Below, one piece after another: positions 33,189 through 43,445 of a stretch of 64,000 bases of DNA. The notes beneath the pieces were generated by a model. The model made no database searches. It saw only the letters and a list, made by a program, of their open reading frames with translations, and was not told the DNA's origin. A program made the translations under genes and the position numbers. The stretch spans positions 46,375 through 110,374 of the forward strand of contig NZ_JAHCDD010000007.1 in the NCBI RefSeq assembly GCF_018413525.1. Direction: 5' to 3'. The DNA is from Acidovorax sp. CCYZU-2555. Lineage in GTDB: Bacteria > Pseudomonadota > Gammaproteobacteria > Burkholderiales > Burkholderiaceae_C. Numbering within the stretch: the stretch's first letter is position 1; each line of letters opens with the position of its first letter.

Positions 33189-35513
33189 CTATTCATTGCG
33201 CGCCGGCACCAGCACTTCGCGCTGGCCGCTGGTCGTGAGCGAACTCACCAGACCCGCTTTTTCCATGTCTTCGAGCAGGCGCGCCGAGCGGTTGTAGCCA
33301 ATGCGCAGCTTGCGCTGCACGTACGAGATGCTGGCCTTGCGGTCCTTGAGGACCACTTCGACAGCTTGGTCATACATGGGGTCTTTTTCGCCGTTTCCAT
33401 CCCCGTCGCCGCCGATTTCGCCATCGCCATCGGCGACGCCGCCTTCGAGCACGCCCTCGATGTAGTCAGGCTCGCCCTGCTCCTTGAGGTAGTTGACGAC
33501 GCGATGCACTTCCTCGTCGCTGACAAAGGCACCATGCACGCGAATGGGCAGGCCCGTGCCGCTGGCCATGTACAGCATGTCGCCCATGCCCAGCAGCGCT
33601 TCGGCGCCCATCTGGTCGAGCACGGTGCGGCTGTCGATCTTGCTGCTGACCTGGAAGGCGATGCGCGTCGGGATGTTGGCCTTGATCAGGCCGGTGATCA
33701 CGTCCACGCTGGGGCGCTGGGTCGCAAGGATCAGGTGAATGCCCGCGGCGCGCGCCTTCTGCGCCAGGCGCGCGATCAGCTCCTCGATCTTCTTGCCGAC
33801 GACCATCATCAGGTCGGCGAGCTCGTCGATCACGATCACGATGTGCGGCAGGCGATCCAGCGGTTCGGGCGACTCAGGCGTGAGGCTGAACGGGTTGTAG
33901 ATGAAGCTTTCCTTGGCCTTGGCTTCATCGATCTTGGCGTTGTAGCCGGCCAGATTGCGCACGCCCAGCTTGCTCATCAGCTTGTAGCGGCGCTCCATTT
34001 CGGCCACGCACCAGGTCAGGCCGTTGGCCGCCTGTTTCATGTCGGTGACCACGGGGCACAGCAGATGCGGAATGCCTTCGTAGACCGACATTTCGAGCAT
34101 CTTGGGATCGATCATCAGCAGGCGCACGTCGCGCGCTTCGGCCTTGTACAGCAGCGACAGGATCATGGCGTTGATTCCGACCGACTTGCCCGAACCGGTG
34201 GTGCCCGCGACCAGCACATGCGGCATCTTGGCGAGATCGGCGACCACGGGGTTGCCGACGATGTCCTTGCCCAGGCCCATGGTCAGCATGCTCTTTGCAT
34301 CGTGGTAGACCTTGGAGCCCAGCACTTCGGACAGACGTATCGACTGGCGCTTGGCGTTGGGCAGCTCCAGCGCCATGTAGTTCTTGCCGGGAATGGTTTC
34401 GACCACGCGCACCGACACCAGCGACAGCGAGCGTGCGAGGTCCTTGCCCAGGCCCACGACCTGCGAGCCCTTGACGCCGGTCGCGGGCTCGATTTCGTAG
34501 CGCGTGATGACCGGTCCGGGCATGGCCGCGACCACGCGCACTTCGACGCCGAAGTCCTTGAGCTTCTTCTCGATCATGCGGCTGGTCATTTCCAGCGTAT
34601 CGGGCGAGACGGTTTCCTGGCGCTGCTGCGCGGCGTCGAGCAGGTCGACCTGGGGCAGCTTGGTGTCGGGCAGTTCTTGGAACAGCGGCTTTTGCTTTTC
34701 CTTGATCACGCGCTCGCTGGGCGCTGCGGCGGCCTCCATGACCGGCTCGATGATCTGTACCGGCTGCGGATGGCTTTCGACGTTCTCGATGCGCTCTTCC
34801 TGCACATCGACCTGGCGCGCGCGCGCGGCCTTGCGGCCCACGGCGACGTCCTTGGCTTTTTCATGCTGGGCGCGGCTCACGCGGACCATGGAATAGATGC
34901 GCTTGCCCAGGCGCTCGGCGAGCTGGCCCCAGGAAAAGCCGAACACCAGCGCGGCGCCCAGCACCAGCAGCACGATGCCCGCCAGGCCCGAGCCCGTGAA
35001 CCCCAGCCATTGCATGGCGTTGAGCCCGAACACATAGCCCACGACGCCGCCCGCGTGACCGGGCAGCAGCGATTCGAAACGGTACATGCGCGACCATTCG
35101 AGCGAGGTGCTGGCCATCAGCAGCAGCGCCAGCCCGCCCCAGAAGCGCAGGCGGCGCAGCCACAGCGGGTCGGCCGGCGGCACGCCGCCGCGCGTCCAGC
35201 GCAGCAGCGAGCTGAGCCAGTTCGTCACGAAGGCCAGCACCAGCCACCAGATAGAGAAGCCAAAGCCGAAATAGCAGGTGTCGGCGAGCCAGGCGCCCGA
35301 TCGGCCCACCCAGTTGTTCACCCAGCGGCCTTCGAGCGCGCCCGAGGTCGACCAGGCCGGGTCCTGCGGCGAATAGCTCAGCAGCGACAGCAGCAGAAAC
35401 ACCAGCGCCAACAGCCCCACGATGAGGCTGACTTCATGGCCAAAGCGGGCCAGTCCGGTGCGGGTAGATGATTTCCCTGAGGAACCGTTCAGGGCGTTCA
35501 ATGTGTAAGTCAT
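33189..35513 (-). CDS. ftsK: DNA translocase FtsK
   Basis: A 774-residue septal DNA pump coordinating chromosome dimer resolution with division. About four membrane helices lie in the first 195 residues, followed by a short charged linker (~215-300), the alpha domain, the RecA-like motor with Walker A GTTGSGKS (437-444) and Walker [15 protein letters not shown], and an Arg-rich [19 protein letters not shown] segment. The C-terminal winged gamma domain ([28 protein letters not shown]) reads KOPS polarity signals. An acidic Gly/Asp spacer ([15 protein letters not shown]) precedes it. ATG 35513 is chosen; the frame extends 31 codons upstream without membrane-like sequence. It is divergent from trxB. 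Confidence 0.94.
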   Translation of the reverse strand: MTYTLNALNGSSGKSSTRTGLARFGHEVSLIVGLLALVFLLLSLLSYSPQDPAWSTSGALEGRWVNNWVGRSGAWLADTCYFGFGFSIWWLVLAFVTNWLSSLLRWTRGGVPPADPLWLRRLRFWGGLALLLMASTSLEWSRMYRFESLLPGHAGGVVGYVFGLNAMQWLGFTGSGLAGIVLLVLGAALVFGFSWGQLAERLGKRIYSMVRVSRAQHEKAKDVAVGRKAARARQVDVQEERIENVESHPQPVQIIEPVMEAAAAPSERVIKEKQKPLFQELPDTKLPQVDLLDAAQQRQETVSPDTLEMTSRMIEKKLKDFGVEVRVVAAMPGPVITRYEIEPATGVKGSQVVGLGKDLARSLSLVSVRVVETIPGKNYMALELPNAKRQSIRLSEVLGSKVYHDAKSMLTMGLGKDIVGNPVVADLAKMPHVLVAGTTGSGKSVGINAMILSLLYKAEARDVRLLMIDPKMLEMSVYEGIPHLLCPVVTDMKQAANGLTWCVAEMERRYKLMSKLGVRNLAGYNAKIDEAKAKESFIYNPFSLTPESPEPLDRLPHIVIVIDELADLMMVVGKKIEELIARLAQKARAAGIHLILATQRPSVDVITGLIKANIPTRIAFQVSSKIDSRTVLDQMGAEALLGMGDMLYMASGTGLPIRVHGAFVSDEEVHRVVNYLKEQGEPDYIEGVLEGGVADGDGEIGGDGDGNGEKDPMYDQAVEVVLKDRKASISYVQRKLRIGYNRSARLLEDMEKAGLVSSLTTSGQREVLVPARNE

Positions 35514-35622
35514 ACGCAAGCGGGAGCTTACCCCACCGCCCGCCCGCGCACAGGGCTTGCGGTGTCGGCGAAAGCAGACACTTGCAACAAGACGTTCCAA
35601 TTTCAAGCATTTGATGATTTTT

Positions 35623-36695
<1,073 letters not shown>

Positions 36696-36714
36696 GGTTT
36701 TTAGAGTACGCGAC

Positions 36715-36720
36715 TATAAT
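36715..36720 (+). promoter_or_regulatory. -10 box of the rpmB-rpmG operon
   Basis: A perfect TATAAT 173 bases before rpmB, just after the trxB stop. No clear -35 is present. The long leader may serve ribosomal protein autoregulation, but no structure was established. Confidence 0.5.
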
Positions 36721-36893
36721 CGCAGGCTTTGCTGAATTTGAGCATGCCCCACAGGGGGTGTGCACCGGCTTGCCACAGGTTCAGCGACGGGTTACCGCCA
36801 CCCGAATTCTGGCGAGGTGAGGCCATGGACACGACTTGCGCAACCGCGCGGGGCTCGGTGACCATGGCTGTAAAAAACTATCGGAGTGTCCTC

Positions 36894-37127
36894 ATGGCAC
36901 GCGTATGTGATGTAACGGGCAAGAAGCCCATGGTGGGAAACAATGTTTCCCACGCCAACAACAAGACCAAGCGTCGTTTCCTGCCTAACCTGCAGTACCG
37001 TCGTTTCTGGGTGGAAACCGAGAACCGTTGGGTGCGCCTGCGCGTTTCCAGCGCCGCTCTGCGTCTGATCGACAAGAACGGCATCGACGCTGTGCTCGCA
37101 GACCTGCGTGCCCGTGGCCAAGCCTAA
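36894..37127 (+). CDS. rpmB: 50S ribosomal protein L28
   Basis: The 77-residue L28 reads [33 protein letters not shown], with the conserved [36 protein letters not shown] ribosome site precedes ATG 36894. The in-frame extension upstream lacks similarity. It is followed 20 bases later by rpmG, the standard L28-L33 pair, and both end at a UUCG-loop terminator. Confidence 0.97.
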   Translation: MARVCDVTGKKPMVGNNVSHANNKTKRRFLPNLQYRRFWVETENRWVRLRVSSAALRLIDKNGIDAVLADLRARGQA

Positions 37128-37147
37128 TTCCCTGAAGGAGAAATACC

Positions 37148-37318
37148 ATGGCATCTAAAGGCGGACGCGACAAGATCAAGCTGGAATCCACTGCGGGTAC
37201 CGGTCACTTCTACACCACTACCAAGAACAAGAAGACAATGCCTGAAAAGATGTTGATCATGAAGTTCGATCCCAAGGCTCGCAAGCATGTCGAGTATAAG
37301 GAAATGAAGCTCAAGTAA
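37148..37318 (+). CDS. rpmG: 50S ribosomal protein L33
   Basis: The 56-residue protein starts [20 protein letters not shown] and continues with [15 protein letters not shown] and [14 protein letters not shown]. It is the cysteine-free (zinc-independent) form of L33, as the four CxxC cysteines are absent. A GAAGGAG site lies eight bases before the ATG. Confidence 0.97.
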   Translation: MASKGGRDKIKLESTAGTGHFYTTTKNKKTMPEKMLIMKFDPKARKHVEYKEMKLK

Positions 37319-37367
37319 GCGCTTCCAGAAGCTTGCTGCTTTAGCAACAACGCTTCACGCTTCTTTG

Positions 37368-37393
37368 AAAAGGACACTTCGGTGTCCTTTTTG
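37368..37393 (+). terminator. Terminator of rpmB-rpmG
   Basis: AGGACAC-TTCG-GTGTCCT with a stable UUCG tetraloop, A4 before and T5 in total after. Confidence 0.93.
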
Positions 37394-37545
37394 CGTTGGC
37401 GCGCCGCCACGCTGCGGCCGCCACACGCCGCCGTGGCGCCTGAGCGCATCCTTGCGGCCCCATCCAAGTGAGTGCACACTATCTTTCGGGAGCCGACACA
37501 GCTGTGAATGGGGTTCATTCGGCTGATGCAGCCCGTGGAGCGCAC

Positions 37546-38721
37546 ATGAAACGCTACATCATCCTGAAGTACATCTATCAGCGGCGCATCAGCAAACGTG
37601 AACTCGATACCGGCGTGCTGTCGCTGGAAAGCGCCATGCCTGCGGTCTCGACCGAGCAGTTGCCCGAGCATGCGGTCAGCGAGCTCAAGACCGATCCCCA
37701 GGTTCAGTTGGTCGTGCCGACCATGCCCACGCGCTTGATCAGCCCCGTCGAATCCAAGCCCGCTGCATTGCACACCCCCCTGGCCAGCAACTGGGGCATC
37801 AAGGCCGTGCGCGCCGACAAGAGCCGCTACAACGGCGCCGGCGTGAGCGTCGCCGTGCTCGACACGGGCATAGACCGCGACCATCCCGCATTCGCCGGCA
37901 TGACGCTGATCGAAAAAGACTTCAGCGACCACGGCAACGGCGACCGCAACGGCCATGGCACGCATTGCGCGGGCACCATCTTCGGCCGCAACGACGGCCA
38001 CCAGCGCGTGGGCATTGCGCGCGGCATAGAGCGCGCGCTGATCGGCAAGGTGCTGGGCGATGACGGCGCGGGCCAATCAGAAATGGTGTTCCATGCGCTG
38101 ACCTGGGCGATGGAGCAGCAGGCCGACATCATTTCGATGTCGCTGGGCTTTGACTTCCCGGGAATGGTCTCGCGCCTCACGGCCGAAGGCTGGCCGCTGG
38201 ACCTGGCCACATCCACGGCGCTCGAAGCCTATGGCGGCAACCTGCGCATGTTCGACGCCATCATGGCCGTGCTCAAGGCCCAGGCCGCGTTCGGCGTCGC
38301 GCCGCTGGTCGTCGCTGCGGCCGGCAACGAAAGCCGGCGCGAACTCAAGCGCGACTACCGCATCGCGACGTCGTTGCCGGCCGCCGCCGAGGACGTGATT
38401 TCGGTCGCCGCCGTGGGCCGCACCGACGGCAAGTTCGTCGTCGCCGACTTCTCCAACATCCAGGCGCGGCTGTCGGCACCCGGCGTCGACATCACGTCGG
38501 CCTGGCCCGGCGGCGGCCTGCGCACCGTCAGCGGCACGAGCATGGCCTGCCCGCACGTGGCCGGCGTCGCAGCGCTGTGGTGGCAATTCCTGCAGCAGGC
38601 CGACATCAAGCCCACGGCGCGCAACGTGGCCGCGCGGCTGGTATCGAATGCGCGCAAGAACGTGTTTGTCGCCAACACGGATGAAGCCGACATAGGCCAG
38701 GGCCTGGTGACCGCGCCCTGA
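37546..38721 (+). CDS. S8 (subtilisin) family serine peptidase without an obvious signal peptide
   Basis: A 391-residue subtilase. The triad is Asp106 in VAVLDTGIDRDHPAF, His137 in NGHGTHCAGTI, and Ser332 in SGTSMACPHVAGVAAL; the oxyanion Asn lies in VVAAAGNESRR. Residues 1-75 resemble a short inhibitor-I9-like prodomain (EHAVSELKTDPQVQLVVPTMPT). No hydrophobic signal peptide is found at the MKRYIILKYIYQRR start, nor in the 26 extra codons upstream, so it may act in the cytoplasm or leave by another route. GTGGAG precedes ATG 37546. Neighbours (ribosomal proteins, desaturase) give no hint of function. Confidence 0.9.
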   Translation: MKRYIILKYIYQRRISKRELDTGVLSLESAMPAVSTEQLPEHAVSELKTDPQVQLVVPTMPTRLISPVESKPAALHTPLASNWGIKAVRADKSRYNGAGVSVAVLDTGIDRDHPAFAGMTLIEKDFSDHGNGDRNGHGTHCAGTIFGRNDGHQRVGIARGIERALIGKVLGDDGAGQSEMVFHALTWAMEQQADIISMSLGFDFPGMVSRLTAEGWPLDLATSTALEAYGGNLRMFDAIMAVLKAQAAFGVAPLVVAAAGNESRRELKRDYRIATSLPAAAEDVISVAAVGRTDGKFVVADFSNIQARLSAPGVDITSAWPGGGLRTVSGTSMACPHVAGVAALWWQFLQQADIKPTARNVAARLVSNARKNVFVANTDEADIGQGLVTAP

Positions 38722-38725
38722 GAAA

Positions 38726-39940
38726 CTACACGCGCACGGCGCGCAGCGCGACCGAAAACTCCTGCAGCACGCGGATATTGCTGGCCTCGGCCTTGCGGCA
38801 CCAGGCACGCAGGTCGGCCGTGAGCTGCTCGCGCGTATGCGAAGTGTTGAGCCACAGCTGGCGCAACTCTTCGCGCATGGTGAGCATCTGGTCTATCACC
38901 GGATGCGCGGCGCGCACCTGGTCAATCTGCGCGCGCGCGCGCTGCGGCAGCCGCTCCTGGTCGCGCACCAGCGAACGCCGCACGGACTTGAGCAGTGAGA
39001 CTTCATCACGGCCCGCGCTCCGCGCCTTGAGGCCTTCGACTTCCGCGGCGCAGGCCGCGCGCAGACCGCGGGCATAGCGCGCCATGGCTTCGTAGCGGTG
39101 GGCAATCAAGGCTTCGAGCGTGGCTTCGTCGGCTTCGGCGCGCAGCTCGCCTTCCTGCCAGCGCGGCGCCAGCTTCTTGACGCGCGCCCAGCCCAGGCGC
39201 TGCAGCAGCCGGATGTAGACCCAGCCGATATCGAACTCATGGCGCTTGACCGAGAACTTGGCCGCGGTCGGATAGGTGTGGTGGTTGTTGTGCAGCTCTT
39301 CGCCGCCTATCAGCAGGCCCCAGGGCGAGATATTGCGGCTCGCGTCCTTGACCTCGAAATTGCGATAGCCCCAGTAATGGCCAATGCCGTTGACCACGCC
39401 CGCGGCCCAGAATGGAATCCAGGCCATCTGCACGGCCCACAGCGCCAGGCCCGCGAAACCGAACAGCAGCAGGTAGAGCACCAGCAGCAGCGTGATGCCC
39501 AGGCCCGGAAATCGGCCGTAGACGCGGCGCTCCAGCCAATCGTCGGGCGTGCCCTGGCCATAGGTGCGCAGCGTCTGCGCATTGTCCGTCTCGGTGCGGT
39601 AGAGCTCGGCGCCGCGCCACAGCACGGCGCGCAGGCCGCGCTGCTGCGGGCTGTGCGGATCGTCGGGCGTTTCACATTTGGCATGGTGCTTGCGGTGCAC
39701 CGCCACCCATTCGCGCGTGACCATGCCTGTGGACAGCCACAGCCAGAAGCGGAACACGTGGGAGGGAATGGGGCCGAGTTCGAGCGCGCGGTGGGTCTGA
39801 CAGCGGTGCAGGAACACCGTGACCGCGACGATGGTCAGGTGGGTGGTGGCCAGCGCGACCAGCACCAGTTGCCACCAGGAAAGCCGCAGCAGCCCATGGC
39901 CCAGCCAGTCGAGCAATAGCGCACCAGCATCATTCCACAT
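38726..39940 (-). CDS. Acyl-CoA/fatty acid desaturase (delta-9 type)
   Basis: A 404-residue di-iron membrane desaturase. The three histidine boxes are HRCQTH (45-50), HRKHH (82-86) and HNNHH (217-221), with the extra His188 of NGIGHYWGYRNF. Hydrophobic segments at ~20-45, 60-75, 145-175 and 178-190 anchor it. The product should be monounsaturated fatty acids in membrane lipids. The long C-terminus (~235-404) is helical, charged and carries many Arg/Glu/Gln, an extension beyond typical short desaturases. ATG 39940 has a GGGGCAGG site. Its stop lies four bases from the stop of the convergent subtilase gene. Confidence 0.92.
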   Translation of the reverse strand: MWNDAGALLLDWLGHGLLRLSWWQLVLVALATTHLTIVAVTVFLHRCQTHRALELGPIPSHVFRFWLWLSTGMVTREWVAVHRKHHAKCETPDDPHSPQQRGLRAVLWRGAELYRTETDNAQTLRTYGQGTPDDWLERRVYGRFPGLGITLLLVLYLLLFGFAGLALWAVQMAWIPFWAAGVVNGIGHYWGYRNFEVKDASRNISPWGLLIGGEELHNNHHTYPTAAKFSVKRHEFDIGWVYIRLLQRLGWARVKKLAPRWQEGELRAEADEATLEALIAHRYEAMARYARGLRAACAAEVEGLKARSAGRDEVSLLKSVRRSLVRDQERLPQRARAQIDQVRAAHPVIDQMLTMREELRQLWLNTSHTREQLTADLRAWCRKAEASNIRVLQEFSVALRAVRV

Positions 39941-39954
39941 AGCCTGCCCCTTCC

Positions 39955-39985
39955 AAAAAGCAACACCGCCTGAAAAAGCGGTGTT
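39955..39985 (-). terminator. Terminator downstream of the RsmB-like gene
   Basis: On the minus strand AACACCGC pairs with GCGGTGTT and is followed by GCTTTTT. It separates the methyltransferase gene from the desaturase gene. Confidence 0.75.
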
Positions 39986-40017
39986 TCATTTTAGGGCCAG
40001 GCCCTTGCAGGATGTCA

Positions 40018-40047
40018 GCCAATTACCTGCACTTACAGGTAATTGGC
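40018..40047. repeat. Perfect 12-base inverted repeat
   Basis: GCCAATTACCTG (40018-40029) and CAGGTAATTGGC (40036-40047) flank CACTTA. There is no T tract on either strand, so it is not a simple terminator. It begins ten bases after the stop codon of the RsmB-like gene. Confidence 0.85.
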
Positions 40048-40056
40048 AACAGGTGG

Positions 40057-41328
40057 CTACTTGCGCACCCAGACGGCGGCGAAGAAGCCGTCGGTCTGGT
40101 GCAGATGCGGCCACATGCGCAGGTAGCGCCCGCCCGTCTCACCGCCGCTGCACAGGCTGGCCGATGCAGCCACCTTGAGCTGTTCCAGCAGTTCGGCGGC
40201 GTCGACCGGAACGAAGTCGGGATGGGCCGCGCTGAACGCTTCGGCAATCGCTTCGTTTTCCTCGGGCAGGATGGAGCAGGTCGCGTAGACCAGGCGTCCG
40301 CCCGACTTCACCAGGCGCGCGGCACTGTCGAGAATGGACGTCTGCTTGACGGTCAGCTCGGCAATCGCCTCTTCGGACTGGCGCCACTTGAGATCGGGGT
40401 TGCGGCGCAGCGTGCCCAGGCCCGAGCAAGGCGCATCGACCAGCACGCGGTCGATCTTGCCCGACAGGCGCTTGACGCGCTCGTCGCGCTCATGGGCGAT
40501 GGCCGCGGGGTGCACGTTCGACAGCCCGCTGCGCGCCAGGCGCGGCTTGAGCGCTTCGAGGCGGTGACCGGAGACATCGAACGCGTACAGACGGCCGGTG
40601 CTGCGCATGCTCGCGCCCAGCGCCAGCGTCTTGCCGCCCGCGCCCGCGCAGAAGTCGACCACCATCTCGCCGCGCTTGGCGTCTAGCAGCAGGGCCAGCA
40701 GCTGCGAGCCTTCATCCTGCACTTCGATGGCACCGCGCATGAACACGTCGTAGCGGGTCAGCGCCGGCTTGCCTTCGACACGCAGGCCCCAGGGCGAGAA
40801 CGGCGTGGGCACGGAGCGGATGCCGGCCTTGAGCAGCTCTTTTTGCACATCGGCGCGCTTGTCTTTCAAGGCGTTGACGCGCAGGTCGAGCGGAGCACCC
40901 TCTTCCATGCTTTGCGCCAGCGGCCAGAAGCCGTCGCCCAATTGGGCCTTGAGCGGCTCGACCAGCCAGGCCGGCATGTTGTGGCGGTGGGACTCCATCA
41001 GCTCTTCGGGCTTGACCGCATCGCACTGGGCCAGCCAGGCCAGTTCCTGGTCGTTGAGCGCGGCCTTGAGGAAGTCGCGCGGGCCGTGATAGCCCAAAAT
41101 GGCCAGACGGCGCTCGCGCGGACCGCTGCCCGAACGCGCAAGGCTTTCGAACAACAGTTTCTTGCGCAGCACGGTGTAAGCCGTTTCGGCCAGGGCGGCG
41201 CGCTCGCGCTGGCCCAGTCCACGGTTTTCACGGAAAAAGCGGGACACCACGGCATCGGCCGGGTGTTCAAATGTCAGGGTGCGCTTGACCAGTTCGGAGC
41301 AAGCATCAAGGAGGGCGTTGGGATGCAT
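40057..41328 (-). CDS. RsmB/NOP family rRNA cytosine-C5 methyltransferase
   Basis: A 423-residue SAM-dependent RNA m5C methyltransferase. The N-terminal NusB-like region covers ~1-150. The catalytic domain shows motif I VVDFCAGAGGKTLALG, motif IV VLVDAPCSGLGTLRRNPD with the PCS cysteine, and motif VI YATCSILPEENE with the nucleophilic TCS cysteine. The IEVQDEGSQLLALLL segment is also typical. Whether it methylates C967 of 16S rRNA (true RsmB) or another site is not decided by sequence alone; true rsmB usually sits with fmt, absent here. ATG 41328 follows a GACAAT box by seven bases, suggesting a leaderless mRNA. Confidence 0.88.
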   Translation of the reverse strand: MHPNALLDACSELVKRTLTFEHPADAVVSRFFRENRGLGQRERAALAETAYTVLRKKLLFESLARSGSGPRERRLAILGYHGPRDFLKAALNDQELAWLAQCDAVKPEELMESHRHNMPAWLVEPLKAQLGDGFWPLAQSMEEGAPLDLRVNALKDKRADVQKELLKAGIRSVPTPFSPWGLRVEGKPALTRYDVFMRGAIEVQDEGSQLLALLLDAKRGEMVVDFCAGAGGKTLALGASMRSTGRLYAFDVSGHRLEALKPRLARSGLSNVHPAAIAHERDERVKRLSGKIDRVLVDAPCSGLGTLRRNPDLKWRQSEEAIAELTVKQTSILDSAARLVKSGGRLVYATCSILPEENEAIAEAFSAAHPDFVPVDAAELLEQLKVAASASLCSGGETGGRYLRMWPHLHQTDGFFAAVWVRK

Positions 41329-41335
41329 GGGGCCG

Positions 41336-41341
41336 ATTGTC
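41336..41341 (-). promoter_or_regulatory. -10-like box seven bases before the RsmB-like start
   Basis: GACAAT on the minus strand ends seven bases before ATG 41328, with no Shine-Dalgarno sequence between. It matches the arrangement at orn and purN. Confidence 0.4.
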
Positions 41342-41437
41342 CCATTTGCGGAGTTCCCCCTGCCTGCGCTGGCCACTGCGCGCACCCGTAAACAGGCTAG
41401 ATTGCGCTGTTTTCCTCGAATTTCATCTGTTTTTCAC

Positions 41438-41725
41438 ATGTCCGCCACCGAAGCCACCGACCACGATCTGCCACCCCTGCACGCCACGCCGCCAGGCCTC
41501 TACCGCCACTACAAGGGCGGGCTCTACGAAGTGATCGACATGGTGCGCCACAGCGAAACGCTGGAAGCCATGACGCTGTACCGCGCGCTCTACGGCGCGC
41601 GCGGCCTCTGGGTAAGGCCCGCGGCCATGTTCGGCGAAAGCGTGGAAATCGACGGTCAGCGCCAGCTGCGGTTCACGCGACTGGGCGACTACTCGCCTGA
41701 AGCCGAGAGCGCTGCGCGGGCATGA
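41438..41725 (+). CDS. DUF1653 domain protein
   Basis: A 95-residue cytoplasmic protein of unknown function. It carries the family pattern GLYRHYKGGLYEVIDMVRHSETLEAMTLYRALYG followed by GLWVRPAAMFGESVEIDG and RFTRLGD. Aromatic residues, the HSET motif and the WVRP motif are conserved in the family, which is often found as a stand-alone gene. ATG 41438 is chosen from the domain boundary; no strong ribosome site is seen. It is followed by a dispersed repeat element. Confidence 0.85.
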   Translation: MSATEATDHDLPPLHATPPGLYRHYKGGLYEVIDMVRHSETLEAMTLYRALYGARGLWVRPAAMFGESVEIDGQRQLRFTRLGDYSPEAESAARA

Positions 41726-41730
41726 CGGCC

Positions 41731-41951
41731 TGACTTGAGCGCAGGCCGTTCATCCTTCGACGCGGCCGGCGAGGCAGGCTCTCAAGAAACAGTTTTTCAA
41801 CTAAATCAATGACTTAGAAGATGGTCAATTAGGGGAAGCGGCGGCAAAACTGTGAACCGTTCGTGGTGAGCTTGTCGAACCATGAACGACCCGTCCTCAT
41901 GCCTGGAGCGCAGGCCGTTCACCCTTCGACAAGCTCAGGGCGAACGGGGGG
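41731..41951. repeat. Dispersed intergenic repeat, copy A
   Basis: About 220 bases closely similar to 61220-61421. Shared blocks include AAATCAATGACTTAGAAG, CGTTCGTGGTGAGCTTGTCG, AACCATGAACG and CTTCGACAAGCTCAGG. The ends form REP-like units, CCGTTC...GAACGG, in opposite orientation, so the right half can fold into a long hairpin. No reading frame fills it. The remaining gap to purN (to 42021) holds a further partial unit (CCGTTCTTGGTGAGCTTG). Confidence 0.85.
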
Positions 41952-42021
41952 TAGGGGCGAAAAACGAAGAGCGCGAACGGTAAAACCCGTTCTTGGTGAG
42001 CTTGCCTGAAAGAGCAGCTTA

Positions 42022-42606
42022 TCAAGCCTGCTTCTTGAGCCAGTGCGCTACCGCGAGCGGGTAAATCGCGTGTTCCTGCACCAGCACGCGCGCGGCCAGC
42101 GTCTGCGCGGTGTCGCCTTCCAGCACCGGCACCACGGCCTGCTCCAGAATCGGGCCCACGTCGAGTTCGGCCGTCACTTCATGCACCGTCGCGCCCGCGA
42201 ACTTGCAGCCCGCATCGATCGCGCGCTGGTGCGTGTGCAAACCCGTAAAGGCCGGCAGCAGCGAAGGGTGGATATTGACCAGCCGGCCCGCATAATGGCT
42301 CACGAAGCCTGGCGTCAGAATGCGCATGAACCCGGCCAGCACCACCAGCGCGGGCTGGTACTGGTCTATGACTTCGCTCAGACGCGCGTCGAACGCTTCG
42401 CGGCTGGCAAAGGTCTTGTGGTCGAGCACGTCGGTGGAGATACCATGTTGACGCGCAAAATCCAGGCCCTTGGCGTCGGCCTTGTTGCTGATGACCGCGG
42501 CGACGCGCGCGTTCAAGGTCTGGGCCCAGTCCTGTTGCCGGGCGGCCTGCACGATGGCTGCCATGTTGGAGCCGCCGCCAGAGATCAAAATCACGATGTT
42601 TTTCAT
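42022..42606 (-). CDS. purN: Phosphoribosylglycinamide formyltransferase
   Basis: PurN transfers a formyl group from 10-formyltetrahydrofolate to GAR in purine synthesis. The 194-residue enzyme starts [18 protein letters not shown] (phosphate loop). The catalytic residues are Asn111 and His113 in [11 protein letters not shown] and Asp149 in [12 protein letters not shown]. The folate-site segment [10 protein letters not shown] is present. Length is normal. Only 20 bases separate ATG 42606 from the ATG of the divergent yceH-type gene, and GACAAT ends eight bases before purN, so the mRNA is probably leaderless. Confidence 0.95.
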   Translation of the reverse strand: MKNIVILISGGGSNMAAIVQAARQQDWAQTLNARVAAVISNKADAKGLDFARQHGISTDVLDHKTFASREAFDARLSEVIDQYQPALVVLAGFMRILTPGFVSHYAGRLVNIHPSLLPAFTGLHTHQRAIDAGCKFAGATVHEVTAELDVGPILEQAVVPVLEGDTAQTLAARVLVQEHAIYPLAVAHWLKKQA

Positions 42607-42614
42607 TGCCACCG

Positions 42615-42620
42615 ATTGTC
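42615..42620 (-). promoter_or_regulatory. -10-like box of purN
   Basis: GACAAT on the minus strand ends eight bases before the purN ATG within the 20-base divergent gap. No -35 match was found upstream. Confidence 0.4.
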
Positions 42621-42626
42621 TCATCC

Positions 42627-43313
42627 ATGCCCTTTGACCCACGCTCCACCCCGTTGAATCCCGTCCAGGCGCGCGTGCTTGCCACGCTGATGGAAAAAGC
42701 CCGCACGGTGCCGGACAGCTATCCACTGTCGGTCAATGCCCTGCTCAACGGCTGCAACCAGAAGAGCAGCCGCGACCCCGTGATGGAACTCGATGAAGGC
42801 GACGTACAGCAGGCGCTCGACGATCTGCTGCGCCAGAGCCTGGTCACGCCCGTGAGCGGCAACCGCACCCAGCGCTGGGAGCACAACTTTCCGCGCGGCG
42901 TGGGCGTTCCCGAGCAGTCGGCGGTGCTGCTGTCGCTGCTGCTGCTGCGCGGCCCGCAGACCGCGGCCGAGCTGCGCCTGAACGCCGAGCGCTGGCACCG
43001 CTTTGCCGATATCTCTTCGGTCGAAGCTTTCCTCGACGAACTGCAGGAACGCAGCGAGGAAAAAGGCGGCCCGCTGGTGGTGCTGCTGCCGCGTGCGCCG
43101 GGCGCGCGCGAACCGCGCTGGGCGACGCTGCTGGGCGGCCCCATCGATCTGTCGGCCCTGCCCGCGGCGCCCGCCGCGCGTGCCGCGGCCAGCAGCGGCG
43201 CCGAGCAGCGCATCGCCGCGCTCGAAGCGCGCGTGGAGCAGCTCGAAGCCCAGCTGCATGCGCTGTGCCAGCAGTTGGGCGTGGAGCCGACTTCCGCACC
43301 GACGCAGGATTGA
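42627..43313 (+). CDS. YceH/DUF480 family protein
   Basis: A 228-residue protein of the YceH (UPF0502) family, built from two winged helices. It shows the family sequence [46 protein letters not shown] and [37 protein letters not shown]. Function is unknown, possibly DNA binding. The Ala-rich linker at ~180-195 is followed by a short C-terminal coiled coil ([21 protein letters not shown]). ATG 42627 fits the family; its promoter must lie within purN. Confidence 0.9.
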   Translation: MPFDPRSTPLNPVQARVLATLMEKARTVPDSYPLSVNALLNGCNQKSSRDPVMELDEGDVQQALDDLLRQSLVTPVSGNRTQRWEHNFPRGVGVPEQSAVLLSLLLLRGPQTAAELRLNAERWHRFADISSVEAFLDELQERSEEKGGPLVVLLPRAPGAREPRWATLLGGPIDLSALPAAPAARAAASSGAEQRIAALEARVEQLEAQLHALCQQLGVEPTSAPTQD

Positions 43314-43445
43314 GCATCCTCGGGCAAGCCCGGCGCAACGGCGCCCGGCGCTGACGCACCGGGCGCCGGGCACCGGGTGTCCCGCTGCGGACAGCACAAA
43401 AAAGCACGCCCGTGCTACAAATCTCCCATCACAGGAGACTGACGC

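Noticed and set aside
40057..41385. Calling the RNA methyltransferase rsmB outright
   Set aside because: The family contains several enzymes with different target cytosines, and the usual fmt/rsmB neighbourhood is absent.
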